This document shows positions 11,985 through 23,147 of a stretch of 64,000 nucleotides of DNA, piece by piece. How positions within the stretch are numbered: the stretch's first letter is position 1; each line of letters begins with the position of its first letter. This DNA comes from Tolypocladium sp. Sup5 PDA-1 (lineage: Eukaryota > Ascomycota > Sordariomycetes > Hypocreales > Ophiocordycipitaceae), in the NCBI GenBank assembly GCA_000750105.3, contig JPHH03000016.1, positions 434,001 through 498,000 of the forward strand. The letters are read 5' to 3'. A program made the position numbers and the translations under genes. The notes under the pieces were generated by a model. It was given only the letters and a program-made list of their open reading frames with translations, made no database searches and had not been told where the DNA came from.

Positions 11985-12109
11985 TTTCATTAACATTTGA
12001 TTGAATGGACTCTGATCTATTTACTCCGGCGCGGCTGCCGCTCCAGAGTCCACACGAACGCGTGCTTATCTATTCAATACATACCATTCATCGAATTACA
12101 AGACACTTA

Positions 12110-13351
12110 GCCCGCCGCCGGTCCGCGTCTGTGGCGCAGATGAACCACTCTACGTCAGCCGAATTTGTCCGCCAGCCCTCCCAAAGACTCCCGCCTTGGC
12201 AATCAAACATGACGCTTGGACTAATACGACCTGTGAGCGACGTCGACGTTGGTTTGTCCGTATCTGTGACATCCGTGAAGGCCTCCGGGGGGGGGGCAGG
12301 TAACGAGGTGCCTCGACGAGATCGAGACTAACACCTTTCTCCTTCGCACGCGGCTGAAGATGCTCTATATCGTGTCCAATAGGGCTCTGGCGTACTTAGT
12401 CGGCCAGGATGTAATCTGGGTCGATGTCTATTTCATCGAAGAGTGACTGGTAATCGCACACAATGCACGCATGGGCGATGGCTGTTTTCATATTGATGGG
12501 CTGACGGCTCAAGAGGTCTCTCAACGTCTCTTGCCTTGGGAGCAATGGATACCAGATCATGTAGGGCAAGTAGTATGGTAGCGTGTCCTGGACGATGCGG
12601 GATAGGTCGTTGGCCATGATGAAGTGCGCGTTGACCCTTACCACCAGACCTCAGTCTGTCCTGACGCGATAAGGTATCGGACTGTCGGGTTGAGAGTGTA
12701 GCAAGACGGCCATCCACTTGGCAAACGAGCTGCTATGATGGATGCCTCTGACGATGGACAGCCGCTCTGTAAATGCCATCTTCGCTGCTTGTGGCTGACA
12801 AAGCTGTGTATAGCGGTCAATTTTGCCTTCGTACGCGGCTATCAAGATGAGCAGCTCTTTTCTCGTAGTAGGAAGGTCTTGCGGTAAAGGAGAGTAGAGT
12901 AGGTCAACGTGGCCAAGCTCCCCCTACCAGCTTCTCGTAGGATCCCCTCCCTTCTCGTCGATCAACAGGTCTTCCGTTATGTCAAATCAGGATTGTCTAT
13001 ATCATAGTCAATATCCCTAGGCTGGTGCCGAAAGCCTAGAGGAGAAATTACGGCGGTGTCTCTATTTAGCAAAGCCCCAGCTCGAAGCTGGTTGTCATGT
13101 ACGGACCTGGTGTAGTAATCCATGACGGCGTAACGGACTGGCTGACTCATAATGAGTTTGAAGATATTCACCCCACGACACAAGTCTCGAGCCTCCTCCG
13201 CAATGGATACATCTAGCAAACGCGTGCACCGCTGACAGGCTCTAGATGCGGCCGGGCCGGAGCATTTGAGCTTCTGGACGCGACAGCTGAGCATGACTTG
13301 GTTTACATCTCCACGCGGGAAACGGCGTACGTAGGCTAAAGTACCGGACAT
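12110..13351 (-). pseudogene. decayed fungal gene of unknown function (several in-frame stops and frameshifts)
   Basis: Read on the minus strand, four consecutive coding-like stretches follow one another. The first is 13351-12977, a 124-codon segment with cysteine pairs near its start. It is followed after a frame change by stretches that share one frame but are broken by in-frame stops at about 12926, 12651-12653 (TGA) and 12396-12398 (TAA). A further frame change occurs in a run of ten C (12287-12296). The segments between breaks (LIAAYEGKIDRYTQL, IVRGIHHSSSFAKW, NDLSRIVQDTLPYYLPYM, IAHACIVCDYQSLFDEIDID) resemble a family of uncharacterised fungal proteins that I recall from Fusarium-like genomes. 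With at least five independent lesions the gene is dead. Its function was never known to me. Confidence 0.6.
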
Positions 13352-13388
13352 ATCTTCCCCTCACGTCCTTCTTCTGACCAAGACACCT

Positions 13389-15144
13389 TCAAGCCCGTGT
13401 TCGGCGACTAATCACCATCGGCATGTCCCGGTGGTACATGAACCAGGCGTTGCAGTATGTCCACTCGTGGTTTGCGTCGCGAAGCTTGATCTGCATTATC
13501 ATCAGCACCAGCCCCGTGGTCTTGTCTATCGATTCAACTCACATCAAACAGGCCATACAGCGTTGCAATCTGCTTGTACATCTCCAGTTTCGCCATCGAC
13601 TTGCCCAAGCAACAGCGGTTGCCCGCACCGAACATCAGATCGGCAGTCTCCTGCATGCGGCGCTGGCGAACGGCAAAGTCTTGGTCCGTTTCATCAGGCC
13701 GCCAAAGCCAGCGGTCGGGATCAAAAGTGTCAACGTCGGAGCCGAACACGCTGGCGTCGCGGGTGACCACGGCCGGGTTGATGCCGACTTTCGTTCCCGC
13801 GGGGATGAAGCGGCCGTCCGGGAGTTGGAAGCCGCCCTCGGGAACCTCGCGCTCCAGCATCAGGCCCAGGCCCGGGTTGATGCGCGCCGACTCTCGCATC
13901 ACTGCGTCGAGAAATGGCAGCTTGATTATGTCTCTCCACTGGGCCGGAAGAGACAAGTCGGCGACATCGAGCTCGTCAATCAGCTTCTGGTACGCCCGTG
14001 GAGATTTAACAAGATAATACACAACAGGGCGCAACGCTCCGGCCGTCGAGTCGCCTCCAGCCAGCACATTGAGCATCAACCCGTTGATGACCTGGTTGTC
14101 GTCCACAAAGTCTGGATACACCCCCTTCAGTCCGTTGTACTTGTCCATGAAGGTTTCAATCTTACTTGGCTGGAGAGTTCCCTCGGCGAGCTGTTTCTGG
14201 TATTGCGCAAAGATGTTCATCGTATATAAAAACCCGTGTACGAGAGGTTTGGGTCCCATCCGCATCACGGGATTCTTGTCGAGCCAGTTGTCAAGCCACG
14301 GAATTTGCGACACCTTGACGTCAACATGTTAGCTATACACGCGGTGTTGGCCATTCTGCACGTACTGTTGCAAAGTAGTGGAGGCCTGCCGTAGCCTCGT
14401 GCATCATGCCCTGGACATCCTTTTCCTCCTCAATGAAGCCATAGTGCTGTCCGAAGCTGATGTTTGCTGCGACATCCCAGGAGACTGCTTTCCACTAGCG
14501 GCAGAAGCTAGAATCAGTTGATCTGTGACTTTACAGTAGGATAACTAGTCATCCATCATGCACACACGCTCATCCCCATCATGATCCGCGAATCTCGTGC
14601 CTGGCTTGGTGGTAAACTTGGTGATGGTCTCATCCATCAGGGGTTCCAGCTCGAGCAGCTTGCTCAGAGTCCAGAACCCTCCAATCGGCTTCGTATACTT
14701 GGCATGAAAAGCTGTATCTGGTGTGTTGAAGATATTCTGGATCCTTTGCCCGTTGACGATCAGATCGTTGACGCGATAAATGTCGCTCTGGAGAGATCGC
14801 ATACTCGTCAGTTGGTTCACGCGATACGAACCACGGGCTTCGACCTACCTTTCTTCTGGCGCTTTTCTAGCACACACAACTTTGATCAAATCTGGATCGT
14901 TGAGACTGATAGCATTCGGCCCTACCCGAACCGCTCGTCCCAGATCCTGATGCCATTTTCGGGCTTTGACGTCGACATCTCCCAGATATGTGAGGAACGC
15001 TCTCCAGAAGTCGGTGAATTTCGCTGCGAACGGCCCAGGGAATGCTCTCAAAGGTGAAAAGAGCAATGCCCAAGTGACCCTGGTGGACAAGAGCAGGACG
15101 ATGGCAGCGACCAACAGCTCTCCGTATAAAGCTAGTATCGCCAT
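13389..15144 (-). CDS. cytochrome P450 monooxygenase (membrane-anchored, pisatin-demethylase-like type)
   Basis: Haem-thiolate monooxygenase, probably ER-anchored. Minus-strand exons 15144-14849, 14785-14566, 14494-14366, 14313-13543 and 13490-13389 give 505 aa. A hydrophobic N-terminal anchor (about 5-30) is followed by the Pro-rich hinge FPGPFAAKFTD. The I-helix segment has AGGDSTAG, the K-helix has ESAR (ExxR), then FDPDRWL, and the haem loop FGAGNRCCLGKSMAKLE carries the axial Cys near residue 450. The family is usually about 500-530 aa, so the gene looks complete. The donor of intron 2 (14565, GTGTGC) is weak and is the least certain join. Neighbours are a pseudogene and intergenic DNA, so no biosynthetic cluster is evident. 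Confidence 0.87.
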
Positions 15145-16044
15145 TGTTCGTCACTAGGTTTCGCGTATGCGTCAGACGAGCCCTACGGACAGGCTAGGAT
15201 CTGGACGAGGAGAAAAAGGAGCTGCCAGTTGCCAACAGATTATTACCCTACACAGGAGCAACGTAGTATACGCGTCCCCACCACCTTGTACCTGGGTTTA
15301 AGTCCGGCTGTTGTCGACGTACTGTTCAACGACAAAGAGCCAACAGCTTCAGTGGACCATCTCGGGCCAGAGTCTCCATTCAGCGCGTGCTATGCGTCTA
15401 CCCAGCTATTAAAATTGTGTTGGCCGTCTGCTTGTCATAATCTGAGTCAAAATTGACATAGCCGTCCCGCTCCCGTCGGTCCCGTTGGTCCCCACGTGGT
15501 CCTGATATTTAGTGACCAGCACAACCAACATGAACAACAACTCGAGTTTGGACCTCCATCTGCGCCGTGCATATTTCAAAAAGCAAGACCATTGAAGCTA
15601 GTCTTGAGCCTATCCCGAGAAGCCGGTTATTCACATTTGGGGAAGTACAATTCGCCGGCTCAGCCCCTGTGCCCCATGTCTAATCTGTGACAAATCACAA
15701 TATGCCCGCCCAAGTCTTGCTGGAATTCCACTTCTTCCCCACGTACTTTGTATGTGACGTTCGGTTAGAAATCAAACTATCAGCATTGGCAAAGCTGGGC
15801 GTACCTCGTACCCAGATGCCATATCCAAGTATAGGGACGGCAGGGAAGAGAAAACCTTTGGTCAAGCGGCAGTTTCAACTGGCACTTGGTTGGCAAGGTC
15901 GTGGCATTGACATTCTACTGCTCAGGGGAAATTTCTTTCTGGATGATAATCATGTCCTAGATGTTGCCTACCGCTTCGGAGTTTGAAGTCAGGATCCTGT
16001 GCTGCGCAGCCTTACAGAACAGAGGAGGCTTGTTTTTTTTCATC
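15145..16044. other. intergenic region between divergent genes
   Basis: About 900 bp between the P450 and the rhodopsin-domain gene, presumably both promoters. Several ORFs of 60-100 codons occur, but none shows a domain or splice-supported extension. Confidence 0.5.
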
Positions 16045-17296
16045 ATGCCTGTTGGGCCACGAGCAGCCATGGCACCCGCTGTGATTCCCAGCCCGACGAC
16101 TGGGCCATCAGAAGAATACCTGGCAGAAAGCAGGTCGGGCACAGTCAAAGGCTTGGTGTGGGTGGCAGCGGGCATTCCACTCGTCGTAGTCATCCTGCGG
16201 TGTTACACGAGGTTACATCTGAGGAGAGTATTCGGGCTGGATGACTACTTCATGGTGGCAGCCGTGGTAAGCATATCTGCCAAATCACTACCCTCGAATC
16301 CCAAACTTACTGGTACATCTCTTTCCAGATACTACTAGTTGCATATGCTGGAGTTCTTCATGTCGCAGCCGACAAAGGACTGGGCCGCCATGTCGAATAT
16401 GTTTTGCAAAATCCTCAGGATGCCGTGAACGTTGCCTTCCTTGGCCTAGCATCAGAGCCTCTCGTCTTGATGTCCTGTGCACTCGGCAAGACATCATTTG
16501 CTATCACGTTGATGCGAATTGCTGAACAGCGCTGGATCAAAATAGTGCTCTGGCTGATGATCATAATGGTGAACTTGGCTCACATTCTAATTTCCATCTT
16601 CGTCTTTACCCGGTGCGAAGACCCGAGACATCTCTGGAATCCCAATATTCCCACCAAACGCTGGAGAGCAAAAGACTTTGACGACTTGTCTCTTTTTATT
16701 GGAGGTAGGACTGCTTCTGTCAAGAAGAGTCCTTGTGGCTAATCGCAGTGCCTTCGCAGCATACTCGGCGGCCACGGACTTTGGCCTCGCCTTTCTTCCT
16801 TGGGCCATGCTTTGGAATCTGCAGATGAGGAAAACAGAGAAACTCGGCGTTGCTTTCACTATGAGCCTTGGCATATTGTCAGTACGCGCCTGTTGGGGTG
16901 CGAGTTTGTCTGCTAACGAACATCGAGTGCGGGCGCCGTCGCGATGGTCAAAATTACACACCTTGTCGCCAATTCGGACATGCAAGATGTCACGTACTCC
17001 CTCGCTCCTTTGCTCTGGTACATACACAGCACCCTCCAATACGATACCGGGCGAGATTGTGTGCTAATACCAGTGCCAGGTGGGCCGGAACCGAGAACGG
17101 CGTCATACTTCTCGCGGCGTGCGTCCCAACGCTTCGACCACTGCTTGCCGAATTCTTCCCCGGCACTTGGGCCAAGAGCAAATCAAGCACTGGCAGCGTT
17201 CAACTACGGGCGATGCCGAGTTTGAACTTGTGTACGCCAAAGCCGAAGCAAAGGCAGTGGAAGTCCACGACAGAGATCCAACGTTTCCCCCGATGA
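16045..17296 (+). CDS. rhodopsin-domain fungal integral membrane protein (seven helices)
   Basis: Member of the large fungal family of seven-transmembrane proteins with the conserved 'rhodopsin domain'. Their ligand and function are mostly unknown. Exons are 16045-16266, 16329-16704, 16760-16877, 16928-17017 and 17080-17296. Recognisable family features are the RCYTRLHLRRVFGLDDYFM segment after helix 1, CALGKTSFAITLMRI in helix 3, ATDFGLAFLPW in helix 5, SLGIFAGAVAMVK across intron 3, and LLAACVPTLRPL in helix 7. The C-terminus is uncertain. The frame stops at 17296, but another frame (to 17417) encodes a hydrophilic DDTPDDQSERSIL-type tail like that of relatives, so an extra intron or an indel may lie near 17198-17273. 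The start could also be the second ATG at 16069. Confidence 0.8.
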
Positions 17297-18080
17297 TACT
17301 CCCGACGACCAAAGCGAGCGAAGTATTTTGCCGCGCAGCAAGTATGAAAGCACTGGCCAAGACACCACCAACGCCTCAGAGCAAAAGCAGCGCGATGGGC
17401 AATCCGCGAACCAGTGATAGCCTGCCACGCGGACCGCGTGATGCGTGGATGCAGTCTGCAATGGCACAATAAAACCCATCTTGAACCACGGCGCCTCGGA
17501 AGGTCCCCAGACGTTGAGCCGAGGTAGCGTTTCAGCAACTACTCGAAGGCCAGAAGCACACAAATGCAACCCAGATACAATTCACTATGGGGGCTGATTT
17601 CGACGAAGCCTCTCCTGTTGGTCATCCGGCCCAGATGAGTGCCCAGCAAGCGACGAGCTGGCGCTGGTCCAAACCTGCGATTTCACAGACTGCCTTGCCT
17701 TAGCCCGCCCGGAGATTTCGGTTCCCGGAGGCATTTGACAAAGACTCCGTGCTCTGTTGCTTTTGCTCACTGTCAGGAGGACAAGCTAATGACGGCGTTG
17801 GCCAAGCAGGAGAGCACACGGTTCACGGAGCACACCAAGCAATCTGTCTAGCGCTGCAATAGGCCGACGTACGAAATCCTTCAATGGACAGGCATTGCAA
17901 TTGGTTGGTAATTGGGGTGGATCGGCGGTTGGTTGGTGTAACCTGGCAGTCGTGTATGTCGAATAAGATGTTGGTCGCTGCCTCATCAACCCGGGGAATC
18001 GCGGGGATCCCCTCTTCTTAACGTAGTTTCAACATCCCTTGCCTCTTCCTCTGTGCGCCCTCGGCCTGCCGTGTAACAAC
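17297..18080. other. intergenic region, no supported gene
   Basis: About 780 bp. The first 120 bp may encode the alternative C-terminus of the rhodopsin-domain protein. The remainder is the promoter of the permease gene, and the ORFs there overlap one another without recognisable content. Confidence 0.45.
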
Positions 18081-19991
18081 ATGTCCATCCAGCTCGCAGC
18101 CATTACTGGCGACGGCGACCCTCGCCTCTCCATCACGGAGCAGGAAAAGGACGTCCACGTAGTACACCAGCCCGCCAACGGCCGCGACTCGTCCATCTCC
18201 TTTGAAGAGTTCGTGTACTGGGCAAGCATCACCCGCGAGGATGAGCGAGCTGCCGACAAGAGATTCCGCGACGCGCGCGGCCCCCGTACCGTCAAGTCTA
18301 CCATCAGGGGCCGCTTCTCGTCGGGCAAAAATCACAATGGCCTGGCCACTGCTAGCTCTGGGGGCGAGCAAGCGTCGAGTGGCGGGGAAATCATCACGGG
18401 TGTATCCGAGCAAGAGTGGAAAACGGCGAGCCGAGCGATGCGCACTGCCAGCTGGGGTGCCGTCTTCTACCTCATGACGACCGACGTCCTGGGTCCCTTT
18501 TCGACGCCTTGGGCCTTTGCGCAGATGGGCTACGCCCCTGGCGTTGCGCTGTACACCGTGTTCGGTGCCATGGCGGGCTAGTAAGTGATGCCTCCTTCAT
18601 GATTCACTTTGTTTATCAACCGCATGCTGACGATTCCGCGCAAAGCTCGGGATGGATTATTTGGAAGAGCTTCCTCGGCCTAGACTCCGATCGGTACCCA
18701 ATGTACACGTACGGGGACGTCTACTTTCGCATCTTCGGCCGGCTATCGCGATATGTTGTCAATTTTATGCTCGCTACCGAGCTGCTGCTCTCCGTGTCGG
18801 TGGTGATTCTCAGCAACGGTCAGTCCGTTTCGCAGATCTCGCAGGGCCTGGACGGCAGCAACGGCAACGGCATCTGCTTCGTGGCCTGCTTGGTCATCTT
18901 CATGTCCGCGGGCTTCATCATCGGACAGGTCCGAACGCTGCAGCGGTTCGCCTGGCTTGCCAACCTTTGCGTCTGGCTCAACCTGTGTGTCATCTGCATC
19001 TGGTATGCCCCCCCCCCCCCGGGGTCATAAGCACCCAACCAGTCAGTACCAGGGTTGCCGCTGACTGTGACATAGCTTGGGCGTTGTCGCGCAGTACCCG
19101 CCTAACTTCAAGGCCACCGTGGCGTCCTATGGCAAGGAGTTTGGCCCAGGGCCGATCAAGACCTTTGCGGGCACGCCACCGGCTGGCTACGCGAGCGGTG
19201 GAAACGGCTTCGTCGCCTCGCTCAACGGGTTGAACCAAGCCGTATATTCGTACGCAGGCAGCATGACCTTTATAGCCTTTATGGCTGAGATGCGCCATCC
19301 CATGGACTTTTGGAAGGCGCTTTTGTGCGCTTCGACGTTCATCTACTGCATCTATATGTTCTTCGGCATCTTTGTCTACTCGTTCCAGGGCCAGTTCGCC
19401 TTTAACCCTGCCATGCAGGGACTTTCGCCATACAGCTTCCAGACGGCCGCCAACATCATTAACATCGTCACCGGCCTCATCGCCGCGGCGCTGTACGGAA
19501 ACATTGGCTTCAAGGTCATCTACATCGAGGTCCTGCAGGAAATCTTCAACTTCCCTCCCCTGAACAAGACGAACGGCAAGATTGCCTGGGCCGTCATGCT
19601 CCCCATGTACTGGGCATTCGCGTTCATCATCTCGGCCGCCGTCCCGCAGTTCTCCTACGTCTCGGGCCTCATGAGCGCCTGCTTCACCCTGAGCTTTACC
19701 TACACCTTTCCCGCCCTCATGGCAGTCGGGTTCTGGGTGAAAAAGGATGCCATGACCGCGCAGGAGAGGTTCGACCCGCGGACGAGAAAGTACAACTACG
19801 TCGACACGGGGCTCGCACGGTGGAAGCGCGGCTTCATGAGGCGGCCGATGTTCAACCTGTTCAACCTGATGTACATGCTGGGCAGTTTGGCCACGACGGC
19901 GCTGGGTGTCTACTCCAGCGTTGAGGGATTGATTAATGCGTTTTCGGGGAAGAGCGCGGCATCGAGTTTTGGCTGTACCCCACCGGTGTAA
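18081..19991 (+). CDS. AAAP-family amino-acid permease (Mtr-like)
   Basis: Predicted plasma-membrane transporter of neutral/aromatic amino acids in the amino acid/auxin permease superfamily. Exons 18081-18580, 18646-19002 and 19076-19991 give 590 aa. The N-terminal 110 residues are hydrophilic and cytosolic. About eleven hydrophobic helices follow, opening with FYLMTTDVLGPFSTPWAFAQMG, which is characteristic of this group. Other helices include NFMLATELLLSVSVVILSNG and the GNIGFKVIYIEVLQEIF segment. The C-terminus is short. Intron 2 contains a run of about 13 C just after the donor (about 19008-19020). Both joins restore phase exactly. The family is known to be nitrogen-regulated in Neurospora. 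No GATA-type promoter evidence was evaluated here. Confidence 0.88.
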
Positions 19992-20310
19992 ATACCATGG
20001 AACTACTCGCTTTATTAGAAGCGGGCGGGAGCATTGAATTGATCATTGTGCAGGAGTCTCTGACTTTATTCGGGCGTTGTTTACCTTACAGAGTCCCCCG
20101 GGAGACTGAACCCGAACCCCACCGGCTACTGTAACCGAACAGGCTGGCCCCATGTGGGGCCTTCGCACCAACACGTGGTTGTGCCAATATCGCTATATCC
20201 GTGTCTGGCCCTGAAATGCCCTTTTCCTGACCAACACGCATTCGTAGCCTCTTGTGGGCCCTCACACCACCACCATCGCCCAGGGCAGACCCCTGCAATT
20301 CCAGTCAACA
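19992..20310. other. intergenic region
   Basis: About 320 bp separating the permease terminator from the HNH gene in tandem orientation. No gene or repeat is visible. Confidence 0.5.
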
Positions 20311-21689
20311 ATGGCCGATTCCCGATTCGCCAGGCTGGTCACGGCAGTTACTGACTACTGCGATACGTACAGAGAGCCAAACGAACTCAGCATCCTCAAG
20401 AAATTCTTGACGGCCAGACCAGAGTATCAAGTGCCAGCAGACCTTGTGCCTATGGATGAATACGACCAGCGTCTTGACCTTGCCGAGAAGATCCAGGCGT
20501 TAATGAGGGCCTTCGCTAATCAGGCAACATGGAAGTTCAGCGCGGTCCAATTCGCTGCCATTCTGGTCGCTCCTCTCCAAAGATTACGAGAATTTGCACA
20601 GTACGATTTCTATAACGACTACGGCAAAGTCGTGATGCTACGGCAATTGCTAGACCAAGTCCGCCCTCTCGTGCTCCATTGTATGTGGTTCCATCATGTA
20701 GTTCCTCGTATGTCTATGCTAGTAACTGACTGAACCAAAATATAGTTCTCCAGAGGCCTGCAAAGGCAATTACTTCGGCCTCTTCTCAGCCAACACCTGA
20801 GGATATATCGGAGAAGAAACGGAGCAGCCGGAAACGAGCACAACGCGGCGACGACGACGACGACGACGACGACAATGATTACTCCCCTCATCCCGAAGGC
20901 GTTATTTCTCGAAACAAAGCCGAAGTTGAGCAGTGTCGTCGGCGAGATGGACATCTATGCATTGTGACGGGAACCGTCTACCCAGCTACCTGCCACATTG
21001 TTCCTTTCGCCTGGAACCATTCAGGTGCCAGTGCTCAGGCAACTAGAGAGATTCTCGAGCTACCGTTGCCACCAATCTTCTACGAGGAGAACGAGTGGAC
21101 CGGGAGCATTGTCTCGATTTATCGGAAGTTATACGACGAGCCTGGATCGTCCGACAAATCGTGGAATATGCTCTCACTTAGCCAATCACTGCGTAAGTGG
21201 TGGTCGAAAGGGTACTTCGGGCTAAAGTACCTCGGCACGACGCCATCTCTCTCCTCCCCTCAGGATATGGCTACTATCGAGCTACAATTTCGCTGGCTAC
21301 CCAAGAGTCGGGAGAAGCACGCGATGAGGCAGATCGAGCTACAAGAGCAGAAAGACACGAGCAAAGGTATGATCTACCAATTCGGTACCTACTCGGAAGC
21401 AGGCGCCAATTTCAACGCCTCCAACCGACCCGTTTGCTCGGGCCATACCTTCCAAGTATGCATCAATCAAAAGGACGAGAAGCACTTTATCGCCATGATC
21501 AAATTTCAATGGGCTTTACTCCAGATTGCGGCAATGTCTGGAGCCGCCCAAGCTCCTGAGCTATTGCGAGGCCCCGACCCTGACCCAGACGGCCGCATTC
21601 TCTCATGGCTGGGAAGTATCCCTGCAGAGGTTGAGCGCCGTCCTTCTCCGCCAAAGCAAGATGTCGCCCCTCCTCGGCCAGAAGAGTAG
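20311..21689 (+). CDS. fungal HNH-domain protein (HNH_2 type)
   Basis: Exons 20311-20680 and 20746-21689 give 437 aa. The N-terminal 125 residues are helical and charged. An Asp-rich run (eight Asp, from a GAC repeat at about 20848-20875) precedes the HNH-like module CRRRDGHLCIVTGTVYPATC followed by HIVPFAWN (about residues 188-216). In this group the two Cys, the His and the Asn define the small nuclease-fold motif. The C-terminal half follows the usual fungal pattern (WWSKGYFGLKYLG, then LQFRWLP) and ends in a Pro-rich tail. Such proteins are abundant and lineage-expanded in Sordariomycetes and Eurotiomycetes. Nuclease activity has not been shown for most, and function here is unknown. Confidence 0.8.
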
Positions 21690-22019
21690 CAACGGCCACT
21701 CCAAAGCGGAGGGACAGGACAGCAACAACAAGGTGCTGTTCAACAAAATCGAATAACTCTCCGTGGCGAGCTTGAAAAGATAGGGTCATGGCAGACCTAG
21801 CGGACACGGCCTAGGCACTCGAGGAGGAGTTGGAAGGGGGCAGCTAATCTGCAGCCGGCGAATTATCATCTGCACCGTCATGTATTCTTGTGCTTCCTAC
21901 GAAGTATGTGGGATTGGAACATGAACAACGCCGTTAAACGCCACATCGCCAGTCCCGCCCCACCGGTGTAAAATCTACATGAACAATCATCGCGAACTAA
22001 TTCAAGAGCAGACCCCCTC
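21690..22019. other. intergenic region between convergent genes
   Basis: About 330 bp between convergent stop codons of the HNH gene and the GT17 gene. No gene is visible. Confidence 0.5.
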
Positions 22020-23147
22020 TCACGGGTAGTCCATAAAGCCAGCCGTCTCCCCGTCCCTGTTTAACATGTAGGCGAATCTCTCCGTCTCCTCCAGCAATAT
22101 CCTCGGAAGGTCTTCATTGTTCTCTTTCCTCTCAAAGGTATCCTGCTTGCGACCCCAACGGTCCCTGCCCTCCCGAACCGCTGCCGCAATTGCATCCCGG
22201 TCCTGGTACTCGTCCGCGTTCATCCATCCGTGTGAGAAGCTGGCCATCTTGTTGAGGAACTGCTGTATCGTGGCGAAGCAGCTGCTGCAGTGCCAAGCCG
22301 CGTTGCTCAGCGTTCCCTTTTCCAGCTCGCGAAGAAATGGGATGCCCCCATCCCCGTTGCGCAGCGTCGTCGGCTTGAGGGTTCGCCGGCCCTGGTAGAA
22401 TGTGGCCTGTGGATGATCCCATTCTGGGCCGGTGTGGAGGAACTGAAAGGAGTAATAATAGAACTTGGAACGCATGGTGAGGCGCCGAGGGAAGTTGCAT
22501 GTTCGGAGTAGAAGCAGAGCTTGGGGCCGGGGGATTTCATCAACATCCGCGACGATAATGACGTCGCCGTAAACGGGAGCGTGGCGGCCAGCCAGTTTCG
22601 GGAAGACCTGTTTATACATGGCGTCCCGCTGCAGGTCCTCGTAGTCCCAGGCACGCTGTGGGTTAAACCCGTCCGGAAAAGCGAGTTCATGGTATATCAT
22701 CTTGTCGTGGTACCGCTCAAAATTGTCCCAGTTTTCCTTAATCATCAGCGGCTTTGGGTTTCCTTGAAATGACTTGGGCGATTCAACTATAATAAAGTAA
22801 TCCACGTAGTCGTATAGAGTGTTTAGTCGGATCTCGAGGAAGTCGAGTTCTGTGTTGACCATGAAGAGGTCGTAGATCTTGCGCTCCCCGGACACGGACC
22901 GTGGAGAGAAGACCGAGTAGCCGTGAGCTACGCAAAACTCGCGAGCAGCCTGTGAAGCGTAGTACTCAAAGTGCATGTTCCTCTGATGTGGTGTTATGGA
23001 TGAAAAGTTTAGCGGCGGAAGTCGGATGCTGAGATCATTGGCAGACATCTGGTGCTGCCTTCGGTCAAAGCGAGGCTGGCTCAGGGTCCACCAGACCATG
23101 CCCACCAGGGCCAGCACGACAATGTAAAACGGCTTGCTTGGCGTCAT
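22020..23147 (-). CDS. GT17-family glycosyltransferase (beta-1,4-N-acetylglucosaminyltransferase-like)
   Basis: Predicted type II Golgi membrane glycosyltransferase, 375 aa, single exon. A short cytosolic N-terminus is followed by a signal-anchor helix (about 6-22) and a luminal domain. The stretch IYDLFMVNTELDFLEIRLN begins the GT17 catalytic region and FIIVESPKSFQGNPKPL continues it. VIIVADVDEIPRP carries the DxD-type metal/nucleotide-sugar motif near residue 202. The segment NAAWHCSSCF followed by SFSHGWMN is also typical. In animals family 17 adds the bisecting GlcNAc to N-glycans. The fungal acceptor is not established. The open frame extends to a TTG at 23168, but the first ATG is 23147. 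Confidence 0.87.
   Translation of the reverse strand: MTPSKPFYIVVLALVGMVWWTLSQPRFDRRQHQMSANDLSIRLPPLNFSSITPHQRNMHFEYYASQAAREFCVAHGYSVFSPRSVSGERKIYDLFMVNTELDFLEIRLNTLYDYVDYFIIVESPKSFQGNPKPLMIKENWDNFERYHDKMIYHELAFPDGFNPQRAWDYEDLQRDAMYKQVFPKLAGRHAPVYGDVIIVADVDEIPRPQALLLLRTCNFPRRLTMRSKFYYYSFQFLHTGPEWDHPQATFYQGRRTLKPTTLRNGDGGIPFLRELEKGTLSNAAWHCSSCFATIQQFLNKMASFSHGWMNADEYQDRDAIAAAVREGRDRWGRKQDTFERKENNEDLPRILLEETERFAYMLNRDGETAGFMDYP

Noticed and set aside
13389..19991. A secondary-metabolite cluster made of the P450, the rhodopsin-domain protein and the permease
   Set aside because: There is no core synthase gene and no linked pathway regulator in this interval.
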